A model generated the notes under the pieces. That model ran no database searches, was not told where the DNA came from, and worked only from the letters and a program-made list of their open reading frames with translations. From Rhizomys pruinosus (lineage: Eukaryota; Chordata; Mammalia; Rodentia; Spalacidae): a stretch of 64,000 nt of DNA. The stretch covers positions 2,041,096 through 2,105,095 of the forward strand of contig VZQC01013712.1 of assembly GCA_009823505.1 (NCBI GenBank), read 5' to 3'. Each line of letters starts with the position of its first letter. Position 1 is the first letter of the stretch. This document shows positions 44,053 through 55,272 of the stretch, piece by piece. Both the position numbers and the translations under genes were made by a program.

Positions 44053-46149
44053 AAAAAATGAGTACTCTATGCCTTTCAGTATTTCTAAATCTTTTATCAT
44101 AAGGATTTACATGCATCAAGTTTGCCATATTATTCAAATTAAGTCCCATCTATGTGTATTTGATATTGATTCTGAGGAAGCAGAGGGTAGAGAGTTATTC
44201 ACACTTTTTTTTGAATATATTAAAAATGAATCCTTGGAACAATGTAGTGTGATGAAGGCTGGAAGTATAATACAACGGACAAATCAATTCTCAGGTATAT
44301 TTCTCAGGCAAGGCCAAGGGAAGGTTCTTTTTCTGAAGCTTTTGTTGAGAACATTGCTGAAATGAATGAATATAAATGGACAGTACATCTGAGAAACAGT
44401 TACTGACATATTTTCAAACTTACCCTGAATCAATCAATAAATTTTAACTAGCATGTGCTCACCATAATATCTCATAGGCTATCAAAAGCACCTGTAAGCT
44501 TGTATCCATATATAATATCTGATTGAACAATTACGTCCACATACCATACTATTATTCTGATATACAGAATTAATATTTACCTATGATACATCTGTCCTTA
44601 AGTTTAATATTTGCAAGAATACATTTTAAATATTTTATTAAATTAGCTTAAAACAAGATAAAAAGAAACAGTATCTAAAACATTAGAACAGACATAGAAA
44701 GATTATGGAGGAATCAAGGGAGTAAAAGAGGAAGAACTTTGTTTCACTTCTGACCTAAATTAGATTCCAAACTTGAAGTTGTTATCTATTTCCAGGCATA
44801 TACAGGCTACCGCAATAAAGGTAAAGGACACAGCTGATTTTATTTGGGTCTAAGAGCATGGAATCTATTTACTAGCCCTAAGGGCTCAACAATATGCAGT
44901 GGCAATTTCTAATTTGGGATGGCAGGTGAGGGCATTGACCCCATTACAGTCCACAAGAAACACCTATAAGTCAGAATGCTTTCCTGATATATGCAGGACA
45001 TGTTCAATATTCCTGAAGGAAACATTTTCGTATTATGCAAATATTATTTCTGTGTGAGATGTAATTGCATATGAATAATTAGATTTATGGTGAAACTTCT
45101 CGGTTGGAAGAGCAAATGTGCTAACTACCACCCTAAGAACATTTAAATTTCTTCATAATCACAATGATGAGAAGATAATATATTTCCGGAACTTTCAAAA
45201 AGTGAAGTCCAACATGCATCTACTAAAACCTGGAAAACTCTGTTATGACTTGGCTAAATCCACATCTAATTTCTGAAAAGCCACAGCAAAAAATGGCTAA
45301 AATAATACCAGATTCAGCAAACTATTAGATAACTGGTGAATAAGACCCTCCCTTCCAAACCTGTGGGCTGATTCTGACTGGCAGACATATATGAAGTGAT
45401 TATAACTAACACCTTCCAGGGGGGAAGATATGCAGAAAACTAAAAAAGATCATTAACAGTGATCGGAATATTGCCTAGCATTTGTATGAACTATTAAGCA
45501 GAAAAAGAAAATGAGATAACTTCCATCCAACACCCTTATTAAGTACATAGCTATATAGTTTAAATAGAGGGAACAAAGGCCAGAGAAGGTGAGATAATCA
45601 GAATGTAGAAAGTGAGAGTGGGTAGGAGTCACCCTGGAATTGTAGACAGAAGCAATTAAAAATACCTCAACTAAGGTCATTCAAATGGCACTTTTCATGG
45701 TCCCTCAACTGGGATGTTGCTGTGCTATATCCAGGAAAGGAAATGTCTAAATGCCATGCAATAAATGCAGAATTCTCTCAAACTTAGTCTTGGAATATAT
45801 ACAAAACATTTAATGTCAAGTCTGGCCAAGAGCAGGCCTTTGTGGTAGTTGTCATTAATAACAGATGCTGATTTAGTTTCCCACTTAACACTTGGAACAA
45901 ATCATTTATTTTTCTCTTAACAGTAAATAAGTTTCCTCTAGAACTTTCACCATTTTTAATTTAAAAAAAAGCACTTTATAAACAATGGAAATTACTGAAC
46001 TACTTAGTAACCTCAATGAGATCTATTTAACTTGACTGATCATTAGTTTTCACTGCATATGGAAGAAACTATGGCTGTCAGCTTTCCAAGTATATTTACA
46101 CAGTTTAAAAATCATTTGGGGCCCATGGTAAGAGATAGATTTAACCATC
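44053..46149. other. unassigned sequence, repeat-poor
   Basis: About 2.1 kb with no confidently recognised repeat or gene. The 98-codon frame at 44069-44365 and the 75-codon frame at 45453-45680 show no identifiable domain. A possible MIR trace lies near 45530-45600 but is too weak to call. Confidence 0.5.
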
Positions 46150-47218
46150 TTAATTTTATGTATTTAATTTACTATTATTTTACATATGTGAGGGGTTTTT
46201 TGCCTGCATGTGTGTAAGTGCACCCATGCTGTACAATGTCCTCTGGGGTCATAAGTAGCTTTATGGACAGTTGTTGGCCACCATGTGGATGCTAAGAATC
46301 TAGTCCAGCGGTAAGGGCCTGCTGTCCAAGACCTGATGTAAGCATGGGAAAGATGTATTGAAACTGCACTTGCAAGTGCACAGTTGGTCTCTGGAATACC
46401 AGAGAGTGTTACCAAAGGCCACTAAACCAATAAAGCAAATATAAGTCTCCTTGAGTCAAGCAAGACTCCTCCGTCAGCACCAGCTACACCTCACCTGCCT
46501 GGAAATACTGTGCAGCAGTGGCAGCCGTATGCCTGTATATCCCAAATCTAATTGGATAGTAGCTCTCTCCTTGGAGGAATAACCCATGGCTGATGCCACA
46601 AGCTTACATCCTCCTAGATGTTATAAGCCACAGTAAGACCCTGTCATATTTTACAGAAAAACGTAATTCATGGATTAACATACCATCCATACATCTGTGT
46701 CTATACCAAAGTAACTTACCATAACAATTAGTACTGTTTAAATACCTATATATCTAATTGCTTATGCTTCATTAGTAGGACCCAAAGGTTAATCCTGGAC
46801 AAACTGTCAGCCCATGAAAGGAAACAACCAGAATTGACCAGAGTCCAAAAACGACAGCTCCAGAGAAAGTAGACTGTTTTGCTTCTCTTCCCTTTTCTAA
46901 GCCTAGGGAACAATCTGCGGAAGAGGGGGCGTGGTAGAATGTAAGGGCTGTGATTGGGGTGAATGGTGAAACTACCGCAATATAGACTGGACACTTATTT
47001 GATCAACTTGATTGTACATACAAGGCCCCCCAGCTGGATGGTGGGACCCTTGGGCTGTGTGGGTTTGGGCGCAACTGCTTGCAAATGGTTTTACATGAAG
47101 GATGTTGTACTCATAAATTATTACTTATTGTTAAAAAAGGGGAAAAAATAAGAAAAAAAAGGTCCTCTGTTAGAGCAGCTAATGTTCTTAAATGGTGAAC
47201 AATTTCTACAGCCTTGAT
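46150..47218 (-). mobile_element. B2 SINE (antisense) interrupted by an 850-bp insertion
   Basis: Left part 46150-46306: TTGCCTGCATGTGTGTAAGT, GTGGATGCTAAGAATCTAGT. Right part 47161-47218: GGTCCTCTGTTAGAGCAGCT, AATGTTCTTAAATGGTGAAC. Together they make an antisense B2. No clear target-site duplication is visible at the break. Confidence 0.85.
46307..47160 (+). mobile_element. unclassified retroposon-like insertion, contains module copy 2
   Basis: About 850 bp between the two halves of a B2. It ends in an A-rich tail (AAAAAAGGGGAAAAAATAAG, then AAAAAAAA), so it probably came in by reverse transcription. 46950-47145 matches the module at 35295-35502 closely. Just upstream, GGAACAATCTGCGGAAGAGG followed by GGGCG recalls a widespread rodent repeat that I associate with L1 or LTR 3' ends but cannot name. 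No coding capacity is recognised in the rest. Confidence 0.6.
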
Positions 47219-47449
47219 CATTCCAGTTTTTAAATTTTTATCTTTCCACCAAAGATGGTGACTATAAACACATCTGATATTAGCCAGACTAAGACCACTT
47301 CTTCTGTGGATCTCTTTTGAAATATTTTGGCCCCTGAAGGTTGAACTAGTTCTGGATCTACTATGATTCCTGTAAGGACCACAGTGAAAAGAGCCAAGTA
47401 GAAACATAGCACACATTAGCCTTTCAAAAGTCTGATATTTCTTTCTTTC

Positions 47450-47622
47450 TTTCTTTTTTTTTTTTTTTTTTTTTGGTCATTTTGAGACAGGGTCCTCCTG
47501 TACCTGCCCAAGCTGTCCCTGGAATCACCTCTGTAGACCAGGCTGGCCTTGAACCTAAAAGATCACCTCCTCTGCGCCTCCCAAGTGCTAGATTAAAGGT
47601 TGAACCACCACACTGGGCCAAA
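47450..47622 (-). mobile_element. B1 SINE (antisense) with several indels
   Basis: (TTTC)n and about 25 T's, GAGACAGGGTCCTCCTGTAC, CTCTGTAGACCAGGCTGGCC, GCGCCTCCCAAGTGCTAGAT. Compared with other B1 copies here it has several single-base gains and losses close together. Confidence 0.88.
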
Positions 47623-47665
47623 GTCTGTATATTTCTGTCAGTAACCTTTCTAAGAAGGCCATTGG

Positions 47666-47907
47666 GGGGCATGGAGAGATGGCCTAGCAGTTAAGAGCGC
47701 CGACTGCTCTTACAGAGGACCCGGGTTCGATCCCCAGCACCCACATGGTGGCTAAGAACCGTCTGTAACTCCAATTCCAGGAGAACTCCAGTTCCAGGGG
47801 AATCCGACACCCTCTTCTGACCTCCGCGGCATTGCACGACACGGGTGCACAAACTTGCATGCAGACAGTACACTCATACACATACTGGAATAAAAAAAAA
47901 TAAAAAA
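47666..47907 (+). mobile_element. B2 SINE, young
   Basis: GGGCATGGAGAGATGGCCTA head, GGGTTCGATCCCCAGCACCC box B, CTCCGCGGCATTGCACGACA, GGAATAAAAAAAAATAAAAA tail. Flanks AAGAAGGCCATTGG (before) and AAGAAGGCATTGG (after) are a target-site duplication with one lost base. Confidence 0.95.
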
Positions 47908-48276
<369 letters not shown>

Positions 48277-48382
48277 TGAAACAGGGTATCCCTGTAGCCC
48301 CAGTTGGCGTGGAACTCCCTATGCAGACCAGGCTGGCCTCGAACTCACAGAGATACACTTGTCTCTGCCTCCCAAGTGCCAA
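48277..48382 (-). mobile_element. B1 SINE (antisense), 5' truncated
   Basis: GAAACAGGGTATCCCTGTAG, GCAGACCAGGCTGGCCTCGA, GTCTCTGCCTCCCAAGTGCC, then it stops. The complement of the box A start is missing. Confidence 0.92.
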
Positions 48383-49134
48383 TTTTGTACATCTTTTTAT
48401 AACCTCGTGTTTACCAACCAATTTTTTTTTGTTTTCCTAAAGTGTAACATCCTTCTAAGACAATTTTTCAAATACAAGGCAGTCAACATATGAAGTGATA
48501 TCATGTCAATTCGTGTCTTCCTTGCACAAAGTTTGAAAAATAGGCAGTTCGTCAAGGTAAAACAAGTCATAAATGTACAAGGTTCAGAATGCAGTTGCTG
48601 AGGTTTCAGGTTTCTTTTTTTTTTCCCTCTCCAATGTGTGGTGTTGCTATGGGAATTTAACAAAAAGTGGCACTCAAAGCTCAATTCCATATAATCAATG
48701 TAATTTCCAGGTGTGACTATAGCATTTTGTAATCTGTAATCTTTCTTACAAAACTGTAATTAGGTACTTGGAAGGATGAGAGGGAAGGAAGAATGTGAAG
48801 AAGAGGAGTGAAACGTTGGGAGAGGAGCTGTGGTGGGAAGAATTAGAGGAAAATGAGATCCAAACTTTACAGTTTTGATTCACATATTATAGCCAGTACC
48901 TAAATTTCTAATCTAATAGATTCCCTTCTTCCAATGCTTTTTCTTTACTCTTATACTCTTTGGGGTGCTACATTTAAGAACGACACAGAAAAAGTGAACC
49001 ATGTGAATTCTAAAGAGAGGATGGTACGTCAAATACTTAGAGAATGCTTTCTGGAGACAGTGGTACCTGAGGACATTCATGAAGGACAGGCTGGGAAATG
49101 AGAGAGGGCTCAGACAATGTTCCTGGTCAGAAGA
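48383..49134. other. unassigned sequence
   Basis: Nothing recognised. 48780-48860 is purine-rich (GAGGGAAGGAAGAATGTGAA). Confidence 0.5.
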
Positions 49135-49272
49135 AGCAATACAAGCAAATACAGGCATAATGTGACAGACTTTATCCCCTTGAACTACAAACCAAAACAA
49201 ACCCTTACTCCCGTAATTTGTTTTTTGTTAAGTATTTGGTCACAACAGTGAGAACAGTAGCTAATACAGATG
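49135..49272 (+). mobile_element. MaLR-type LTR 3' end
   Basis: GTGACAGACTTTATCCCCTT, AACCAAAACAAACCCTTACT, TTAAGTATTTGGTCACAACA and GTGAGAACAGTAGCTAATAC follow the 3' portion of rodent MaLR LTRs, with the poly(A) region decayed (ACAAAC for AATAAA). 5' part not recognised. Confidence 0.65.
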
Positions 49273-49659
49273 GCACATATCCCCATTTTTTTCTCAGACA
49301 GCTATAGCTACATCTACACATGTAGTCAGCAATGTTCCTGAGAACCGCTCTCTAGCCTGTCTCTGCAAATGTGTAAGAGAACTTCAGTAGTTAATCATGA
49401 TGTCATAAGAGCCCATATAAAATTGGCAGAGGAGCCATTCTTCCTGGCAGCCCTTTAAAAGACTCCAAAAAAATATGTCCCAGCTTTCACTTCTTTTAGT
49501 GCAAATCAATAGAACACTAAAGGACTGTATGAGTGAGATGCTGCAACTGGATTTCCCTATCTCAAAACAAAACTGATTTCAGTAACTATAAGGAACCATT
49601 ACAAGTCTGTGATTTCCAAGAGCATTTGTTACTGAAATAACCAGCTTAGCAATACAAAG
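49273..49659. other. unassigned sequence
   Basis: Nothing recognised. Confidence 0.5.
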
Positions 49660-49860
49660 ACAAAGCCTATGGAGGCAGCTCAGCAGTTAAGAGAACTTGC
49701 AGAGGACCTGAGATTCCAAGTATCCAGATCAGGTAGGTTTCAACTGCCCATAACTCTAGTTCCAAGGGATCTGATGCCGTCTTCTCACATCTGAAGGCAC
49801 CCACAGAAATGTGTACTTGCACCCACATAAATAAAAAATGAAACAAATTCTTTTTAAAAA
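49660..49860 (+). mobile_element. B2-like SINE (old)
   Basis: TATGGAGGCAGCTCAGCAGT head, a short deletion before AACTTGCAGAGGACCTGAGA, CTCTAGTTCCAAGGGATCTG, GCCGTCTTCTCACATCTGAA, CCACATAAATAAAAAATGAA tail. Confidence 0.82.
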
Positions 49861-50992
49861 ATGAAACACAAAGATACATGATAGGCCATTTCCAGATGAG
49901 TCACTTGAAGCTGCAAATAACAAAGGCTGGCATAATCATGCTTTGCCAGTCTGGAGTATTCACATTTTCGTTTTCTACCATGATATGAATTGAACAATTT
50001 TGAAATTATTAAAAATGTATACCACTAAGAGAGATGGTTCTGCACCTGTTTAATAGAGGCATCAGCAAAGCCCTTGTTATTGACTAACAAACTAATTTGT
50101 CTTCGAATCTCCTTTAGAAACAGAGTGCTCACATATATCTAGCACCTCTTTGTTGTTAATTTGAAGATGACCCTGTGAGAACAATGAAGATCCAACATTT
50201 CCACGATGAACCTAGAAGAGCGTGCACCCTGTGAATGGTGGGCCAATGACTAATAACTATACTGGTATCCTTACCTCTAAAGTGAATACATTTAATATGT
50301 GATACTTATCAGTTTAGTGTTTATTTTAGTTTGCTAAGCCTGAGACTTCTTCCCTCTGATGGCCAGAGCACTGAAATTTAACTAAGATATCAAGCCCCTG
50401 ATTTTATATATAAAAACAATATTAATAATGCCCCAGCACCTTTCCTAATGGGAGCCTAAGGCATGTGCCAACATTCACTCATCGGCCTGCACTGTGTATA
50501 GGATTCCAGAGTGGTGGGAAGCTGCAGTTTGCAGGGTCTTCTTATCTGGTAGCAACAATACATTATTATAATCTAGTGCTCCATCTCCTTCTTCTGAGAA
50601 GAAGTGTACAAAAGAGTTCACAAGTTGCAACTTAAAAGTAATTCACATATGACAGACAGAAATTACATAGGCAGCAATTGAAGAAACACTACACTCCCAA
50701 GCAAGTGAAACATGAAACCTCCAATTTCTAATATCTTCTCAAGGTGTCACTCACCTTGAGAAGATATTAGAAATTGGAGTCCAGTGGCAAAGCGCAGATA
50801 TCTTGAGACTTCAAAAGAATGCCACTACTCTCTTCCTATCAGATATGTCCATAGATGATCTAGCTCAGTACAGTAGTAGTACAATTGGGATAAATGGCTG
50901 CCAAGGACAAGGACTGACTACACACTTTGTTGATCCTGTCACAAACACTAAAAGGTACAATCCTCTGTACAGAAGTTATTAGGAATTTCAAA
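49861..50992. other. unassigned sequence with a perfect hairpin
   Basis: Apart from the hairpin at 50719-50779 nothing is recognised. Confidence 0.5.
50719..50779. repeat. perfect 28-bp inverted repeat with 5-nt loop
   Basis: Left arm 50719-50746 (CTCCAATTTCTAATATC, then TTCTCAAGGTG), loop TCACT, right arm 50752-50779 as its exact complement. No mismatch or bulge. It is not part of a recognised repeat family. It may be a template-switch mutation, a library or assembly fold-back artefact, or a true hairpin. Confidence 0.93.
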
Positions 50993-51105
50993 AACTAGGT
51001 TTGGTGGCTCATGTATATTAAACAGGATTGGGAAGCCAAGGCAAGACAATTTCTCTGAGTTCAAGGCTCAGACTAGACTGAAGAGTGAAACCTTATTTTC
51101 CCCTT
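50993..51105 (+). mobile_element. B1 or proto-B1 SINE (old)
   Basis: ACTAGGTTTGGTGGCTCATG start, GGGAAGCCAAGGCAAGACAA, TCTCTGAGTTCAAGGCTCAG, GAAACCTTATTTTC end. Heavily diverged. Confidence 0.65.
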
Positions 51106-51243
51106 ACTATGCCCCCCGCCCGCCTCTCTGAACGAATTCAAGGTAGAGACAGAGACAGAGTATTAAGCCAAATAATTTCACAGGTTATGTGCCCATGATG
51201 CCAGCCCTGCCAAGGATATACATTAAGTAATAAACATATTTTT
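51106..51243. other. unassigned spacer
   Basis: Short stretch with GAGACAGAGACAGAG; no named element. Confidence 0.5.
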
Positions 51244-51249
51244 TTAGAA

Positions 51250-51632
51250 TGTAGGACAGCAGTCCTGGATTCAGGCATACATTGTGCATGTGCAGACACA
51301 ATCTACTTAGCCCACTAGGTGGGGCAAAAGATGCTGCGTACACCCTGTTTTCGGCTAGCATGTGCTCAGCTTGCTTGTCAGGACACCCCTTTTCTGAATA
51401 TGCTCCACAAGCTAGGATGACACTTGATGGTGTGGAGGTCTAAGATTGGCCAGTGGGAGGTGATGTCACAAGATGTAAGGGCTGCCCATCCCAGAGCTAT
51501 CTAGATATGCTGCTTGTTGAATTAAAAAATAAAAAGGATTTGCATCCTCTAACATGGTCTCCAGGATGTTACTGGGGTAACCCCAAGAAGTACCCTCTTC
51601 AGCCTGTTCAACCAAGGGGTCAGCACCCTGCA
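51250..51632 (+). mobile_element. candidate class II ERV solo LTR
   Basis: A 383-bp non-coding segment starting TGTAGGACAGCAGTCC and ending CAGCACCCTGCA, with TG and CA ends. Flanked by TTAGAA (51244-51249) and TTGGAA (51633-51638), a 6-bp duplication with one mismatch. Inside are ATTGGCCAGTGGGAGG (a CCAAT-like element), GATGTCACAAGATGTAAGG and an AATAAAAAG poly(A)-like site. The open frame at 51453-51647 lies within it and is not a gene. Confidence 0.65.
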
Positions 51633-51639
51633 TTGGAAT

Positions 51640-53164
51640 GTAACTAAGGCATGGCATTTTCTCAAGAAAATTTCAAAGAATGAAGAGGAAATTATGTGAT
51701 GTAATTGCAGTAATAAAAAATTTAAACCAACACCCCCAAAAGTTTTTATTTAGGAAAATACAAACCAGAATAAACAGGCTGCTTCCATGGGTCTTAATAC
51801 ATGTCAACATCTCTTAAGTAGGTGTGCTTCTCATTAGTGGGATGGGCTCTTAGAAACAGGATTGTATTCCCTCCTTCCACATTCTCATCTCACTTGCTAG
51901 TTTTATATCCCATGAATACCAGAATGGGTCTCCCTGTTCTGATGCAGTCCAAAGGCAAAGAGAAAACCCTGCAGTTTTCTCAAGGTGTCTCCTCCCTCAA
52001 TTCTAGGCACTTTTCATTCAGAAGAACCCCCAGGCTGCCTGAGGCTTTACTTCCTTCACAGGAAAATTTCAGCACATTTGTCAATGACAGCCTGAAACTT
52101 CTTAGCATACAACTTCCTAGGTTTAGCCTGTTTGCTCCATCTACTTCATTCAAAGAAAATCACTCTCAGAATACCATAGGGAAAAATCCACTTTTTAATA
52201 CTATCATATCTTAACTCAGCAGGAGCAAATATACGTGCAAGAAGAGAAATTTATTTTCCTTTATATAGTTGTTTGGGAAAGCAGCCTCTTCCACTTCAAC
52301 TATGTTTTTAAATCCAGCAGCAAGAGGCTTCTATATATCACTATGCCTCAAACAATACCAAAAAATGACTCCTTAAAATATTCTAATACAATGATTTACA
52401 GCTTTTAAATCTATTAACCTATTTTCATATCTGAAAATGAAAATTGAGAAAAGTAGAGCTGCTCTAGTTGAAAACCAGAAGCAGGGTACCTGTGTAAGTG
52501 GCAAATCCTTGGTCACTAGAATTCTGCTGCATAGTACATCCATAAATTTCCTAAAGCAATGAAGAAAGCCACATTCATTCTCTTTCTTTATGGACAGTGA
52601 AAGTGAGTGCTAGAAAAGGAAAGTGAGTTACCTAGAGTCAATTATCACTATATTGTACTGCTGGGACAGTTAGATTCCAGATTGCCCTCCCTTCTTCAGC
52701 ATATTTCAGGATGCCTTCTACCTGCCAAGTCAGCCAAAATTGGAACAAAAGATACTCCTCAAATTTGCAATGGTGTTACAACCCAATAAATCCATTCTAA
52801 ACTGAAACTGCATTTAACGTACCTGATCTATAGAATCCTAGCTTAGCAACACGGCACACTATTCAGTATGAGTTAATTCCCAATGTGCTGGTAGAGCTGG
52901 CTGGGAGCTATCCCTTACTTCTGTAGCCTGGCATCAGCAAAGGTTGATTGTATCATCTATGGCTAGTGGAGGATAGCGTGAAATTTTGAAATACAAACTA
53001 TTTGTTCTCTTGAGTGTAAATTCATTTCCCATTATTATAAAACAGAAATACAGTCAATTGGACAGGGTGGGAGTAGGGAGGAGGGAGGTTTTCAGTACTC
53101 TTTCTTCTATACCTTTTAGTTGGACTACAGTAGTGTAGACATACAGGCCTCTTTTTAAAATTAC
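51640..53164. other. unassigned sequence, one 130-codon frame rejected
   Basis: The frame at 51822-52214 (+) shows no recognised domain and is Ser/Leu-rich without supporting features. A weak MIR-like trace may lie near 52580-52700. Nothing else recognised. Confidence 0.5.
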
Positions 53165-53278
53165 ATTCATTGTTATGGGGGTTGGGTACACACATCCCGA
53201 GGCCTGTGAAGCTGAGGACAACTTGCAGGAGTCCATTCTCTCCTTCTGCCATGTGGGTTCCAGGGGTCAAAAGCTGGT

Positions 53279-53500
53279 CCTGGAGCTAGAGAGATGGCTC
53301 AAAAGTTAAGAGCACTGGATGCTCTTGCAGAGGATCCAGTTTCCATTCCCAGCACCTACATGGCAGCTAACAATTCTCCTTAATTCCAGGGGAATCTGAC
53401 ACCCTCTTCCGATCTCTATTGGAATGCACAACATGGGTACATTTACATACATTCAGGAAACACACTCATACACCTGAAATAAGAATAATAAATAGGATGT
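53279..53500 (+). mobile_element. B2 SINE nested in a B3
   Basis: CTGGAGCTAGAGAGATGGCT head, CAGTTTCCATTCCCAGCACC box B, CACCCTCTTCCGATCTCTAT, CACTCATACACCTGAAATAA tail. Diverged. Confidence 0.92.
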
Positions 53501-53502
53501 TT

Positions 53503-53747
53503 TTTTAATTTTTTTTTATTAATTTTATTTATTTCTGTATGTATATGAATGTACTGTCTGCATGCAAGTCTGTGCACCCGTGTCGTGCAATGCCGCGGAG
53601 GTCAGAAGTGGGTGTCAGATTCCCCTGGAGCTGGAGTTCTCCTGGAATTGGAGTTTCAGACGGTTCTCAGCCGCCATGTGGGTGCTGGGGATCGAACCCG
53701 GGTCCTCTGCAAGAGCGGTCGGCGCTCTTAACTGCTAGGCCATCTGT
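53503..53747 (-). mobile_element. B2 SINE (antisense), young, beside an opposite B2
   Basis: T-rich tail complement, TGAATGTACTGTCTGCATGC, GTCGTGCAATGCCGCGGAGG, GGTGCTGGGGATCGAACCCG, TAACTGCTAGGCCATCT. It lacks the last CTCCAGCCC. CpG-rich. It meets the sense B2 at 53279-53500 tail to tail. Confidence 0.94.
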
Positions 53748-53984
53748 TTTTTAAACCAGGGTTGCCATGCTGAGTAGTAAGTGATTTAACCTGCAGAACC
53801 ATCTTGCTGGCCCAACAGGCCTGTTTTAAATATATTCAGAAGACAGCTTACTACAGTTTCTACAGAATATTGTGGAGCATAGAAGAGCATACTGATCTTG
53901 GAGATAGTGTTTGTGTCTCTGTTTATTTCATTTTATTTTTTGTGTCTCTGTGTAATAGCATTTATTTAATTATTTATCTATTTA

Positions 53985-54019
<35 letters not shown>

Positions 54020-54178
54020 ACGCGCACAAGTATGAGCTTGCCATTTCAGGTGTGTGTATAAAAGGTCAGTGAAAAACTCTCAAGTTTTTTCATGCCAGTG
54101 TGTAGGATGGGGGATGGAAATCAGGTCATCGGGTCTACATGCAAAGACCTATACCCACTGAGCCATCTTTCCACCCCT
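53985..54178 (-). mobile_element. B3 SINE (antisense) with (GT)n
   Basis: Starts with about 20 GT units and GCGCACGCGCACAAG, then a GGTGTGTGTATAAAAGGTCA block, GATGGAAATCAGGTCATCGG and ACCCACTGAGCCATCTTTCC at the end. Confidence 0.85.
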
Positions 54179-54179
54179 G

Positions 54180-54320
54180 TTTTTGTTTTCCTGAGACAGG
54201 TCTCAATTTGTAGCCAAGACTGGTCTGGAAATAACTGTACAACACAGGATACCCTCAAGCTGGTAGGAATCCTCCTGCTCAGCACTAGGATTATAGGTGT
54301 AAGCTACCATACCTGGCACC
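54180..54320 (-). mobile_element. B1 SINE (antisense, diverged)
   Basis: CTGAGACAGGTCTCAATTTG, AAGACTGGTCTGGAAATAAC, CAGCACTAGGATTATAGGTG and TACCATACCTGGCACC. Confidence 0.75.
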
Positions 54321-54488
54321 AGTTCATTATTATATACTTCATTTCAACACAGAACATAAGTTCAAATCATCATAAACACATGTCAGTACAAATGCTTCTA
54401 GATTTACCAGACCCTTCCACTTTGAAAATTGCTTGCTATGTTCAGGAATTTGTTAATAGGGAAAACTAATTCTTACTGAAAATGTACT

Positions 54489-54640
54489 TTTTTTGGTATT
54501 TTTTGAGACAGGGTCTCCCTTTAGTCCCAGCTGGCCTGGAGCTCACTCTGTAGACCAAGCTGGACTTGAACTCACAGAGATCCGCCTGCCTATGCCTCCT
54601 GAGTGTTAGGATTAAAGGCGAGCGCCACTGCACCCAGCTT
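54489..54640 (-). mobile_element. B1 SINE (antisense)
   Basis: GAGACAGGGTCTCCCTTTAG, CTCTGTAGACCAAGCTGGAC, CTCACAGAGATCCGCCTGCC, GCGCCACTGCACCCAGC. Confidence 0.94.
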
Positions 54641-54675
54641 GAAAATGTACTTTTTGATACAGAGAGTGTTCAACA

Positions 54676-54913
54676 TTGGGCAGGAGAAATGGCTTTGTGG
54701 TTAATACCACTGGATGCTCTTGCAGAGTACCTGGGTTCATTTTCTAGCACCCACATGGTAGCTAACAACCAGCCTTAACTCAAGTTCCAGGGGATCCTGT
54801 GCCCCCTTCCTACCTATGCAGACATTGCTTGACATGGGTGCACTTACACACACAGGCAATACACTCCTAAACATAAAACAAAATATTAAATAATAAATAA
54901 AAAGAAATTGGTC
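54676..54913 (+). mobile_element. B2 SINE
   Basis: TGGGCAGGAGAAATGGCTTT head, CTGGGTTCATTTTCTAGCAC box B, TGCCCCCTTCCTACCTATGC and AATACACTCCTAAACATAAA tail. Its A-rich tail is the site of a short L1 insertion. Confidence 0.9.
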
Positions 54914-55006
54914 TTTCACCTGGGGAAGGGAAAGGGGAATATGTCTAAACTGAACTGAGAAATGATGTCTGAAATACACAAAACATCAATAAAAACATTA
55001 TTAAAA
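54914..55006 (+). mobile_element. 93-bp L1 3' tail insertion
   Basis: Contains only the end of the L1 3' UTR: GGGGAAGGGAAAGGGGAATA, ATGTCTAAACTGAACTGAGA, CATCAATAAAAAC, poly(A). Flanked by a perfect 13-bp duplication AAAGAAATTGGTC at 54901-54913 and 55007-55019. Matches the 3' end at 35503-35655. Confidence 0.93.
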
Positions 55007-55272
55007 AAAGAAATTGGTCAACAAATGAATTATAGAAGTGTACCAAATAAAATTTAACTCTTGTTTCCGGCTAGGAGAGATGTTTTGAAACCCAATAGAA
55101 GACCTTTTAGTGGGCCTGAGAATAACGTAGGCTGATGGATAAGGATTAACCTTCTAGAACACTACAGTGCTATAGGAAATGGCAAGTTTCAAGCTGAGCT
55201 GAAATGATTTCCCATTATCTTTTGAGGAATGTAAAGCTTTGCAAATACCCTAGCTTAGAAAGGAGATACTAG

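Larger units (their letters stand above)
53165..53815 (-). mobile_element. B3 SINE (antisense) split by two B2 elements
   Basis: Left part 53165-53278: GAGGACAACTTGCAGGAGTC, TCTCCTTCTGCCATGTGGGT. Right part 53748-53815: GAGTAGTAAGTGATTTAACC, AGAACCATCTTGCTGGCCC. The two B2 copies between them (one sense, one antisense) separate the halves of one B3. Confidence 0.8.

Noticed and set aside
51822..52214. 130-codon open frame
   Set aside because: No recognised motif and no supporting features around it. Could be a worn retro-copy, but nothing supports that.
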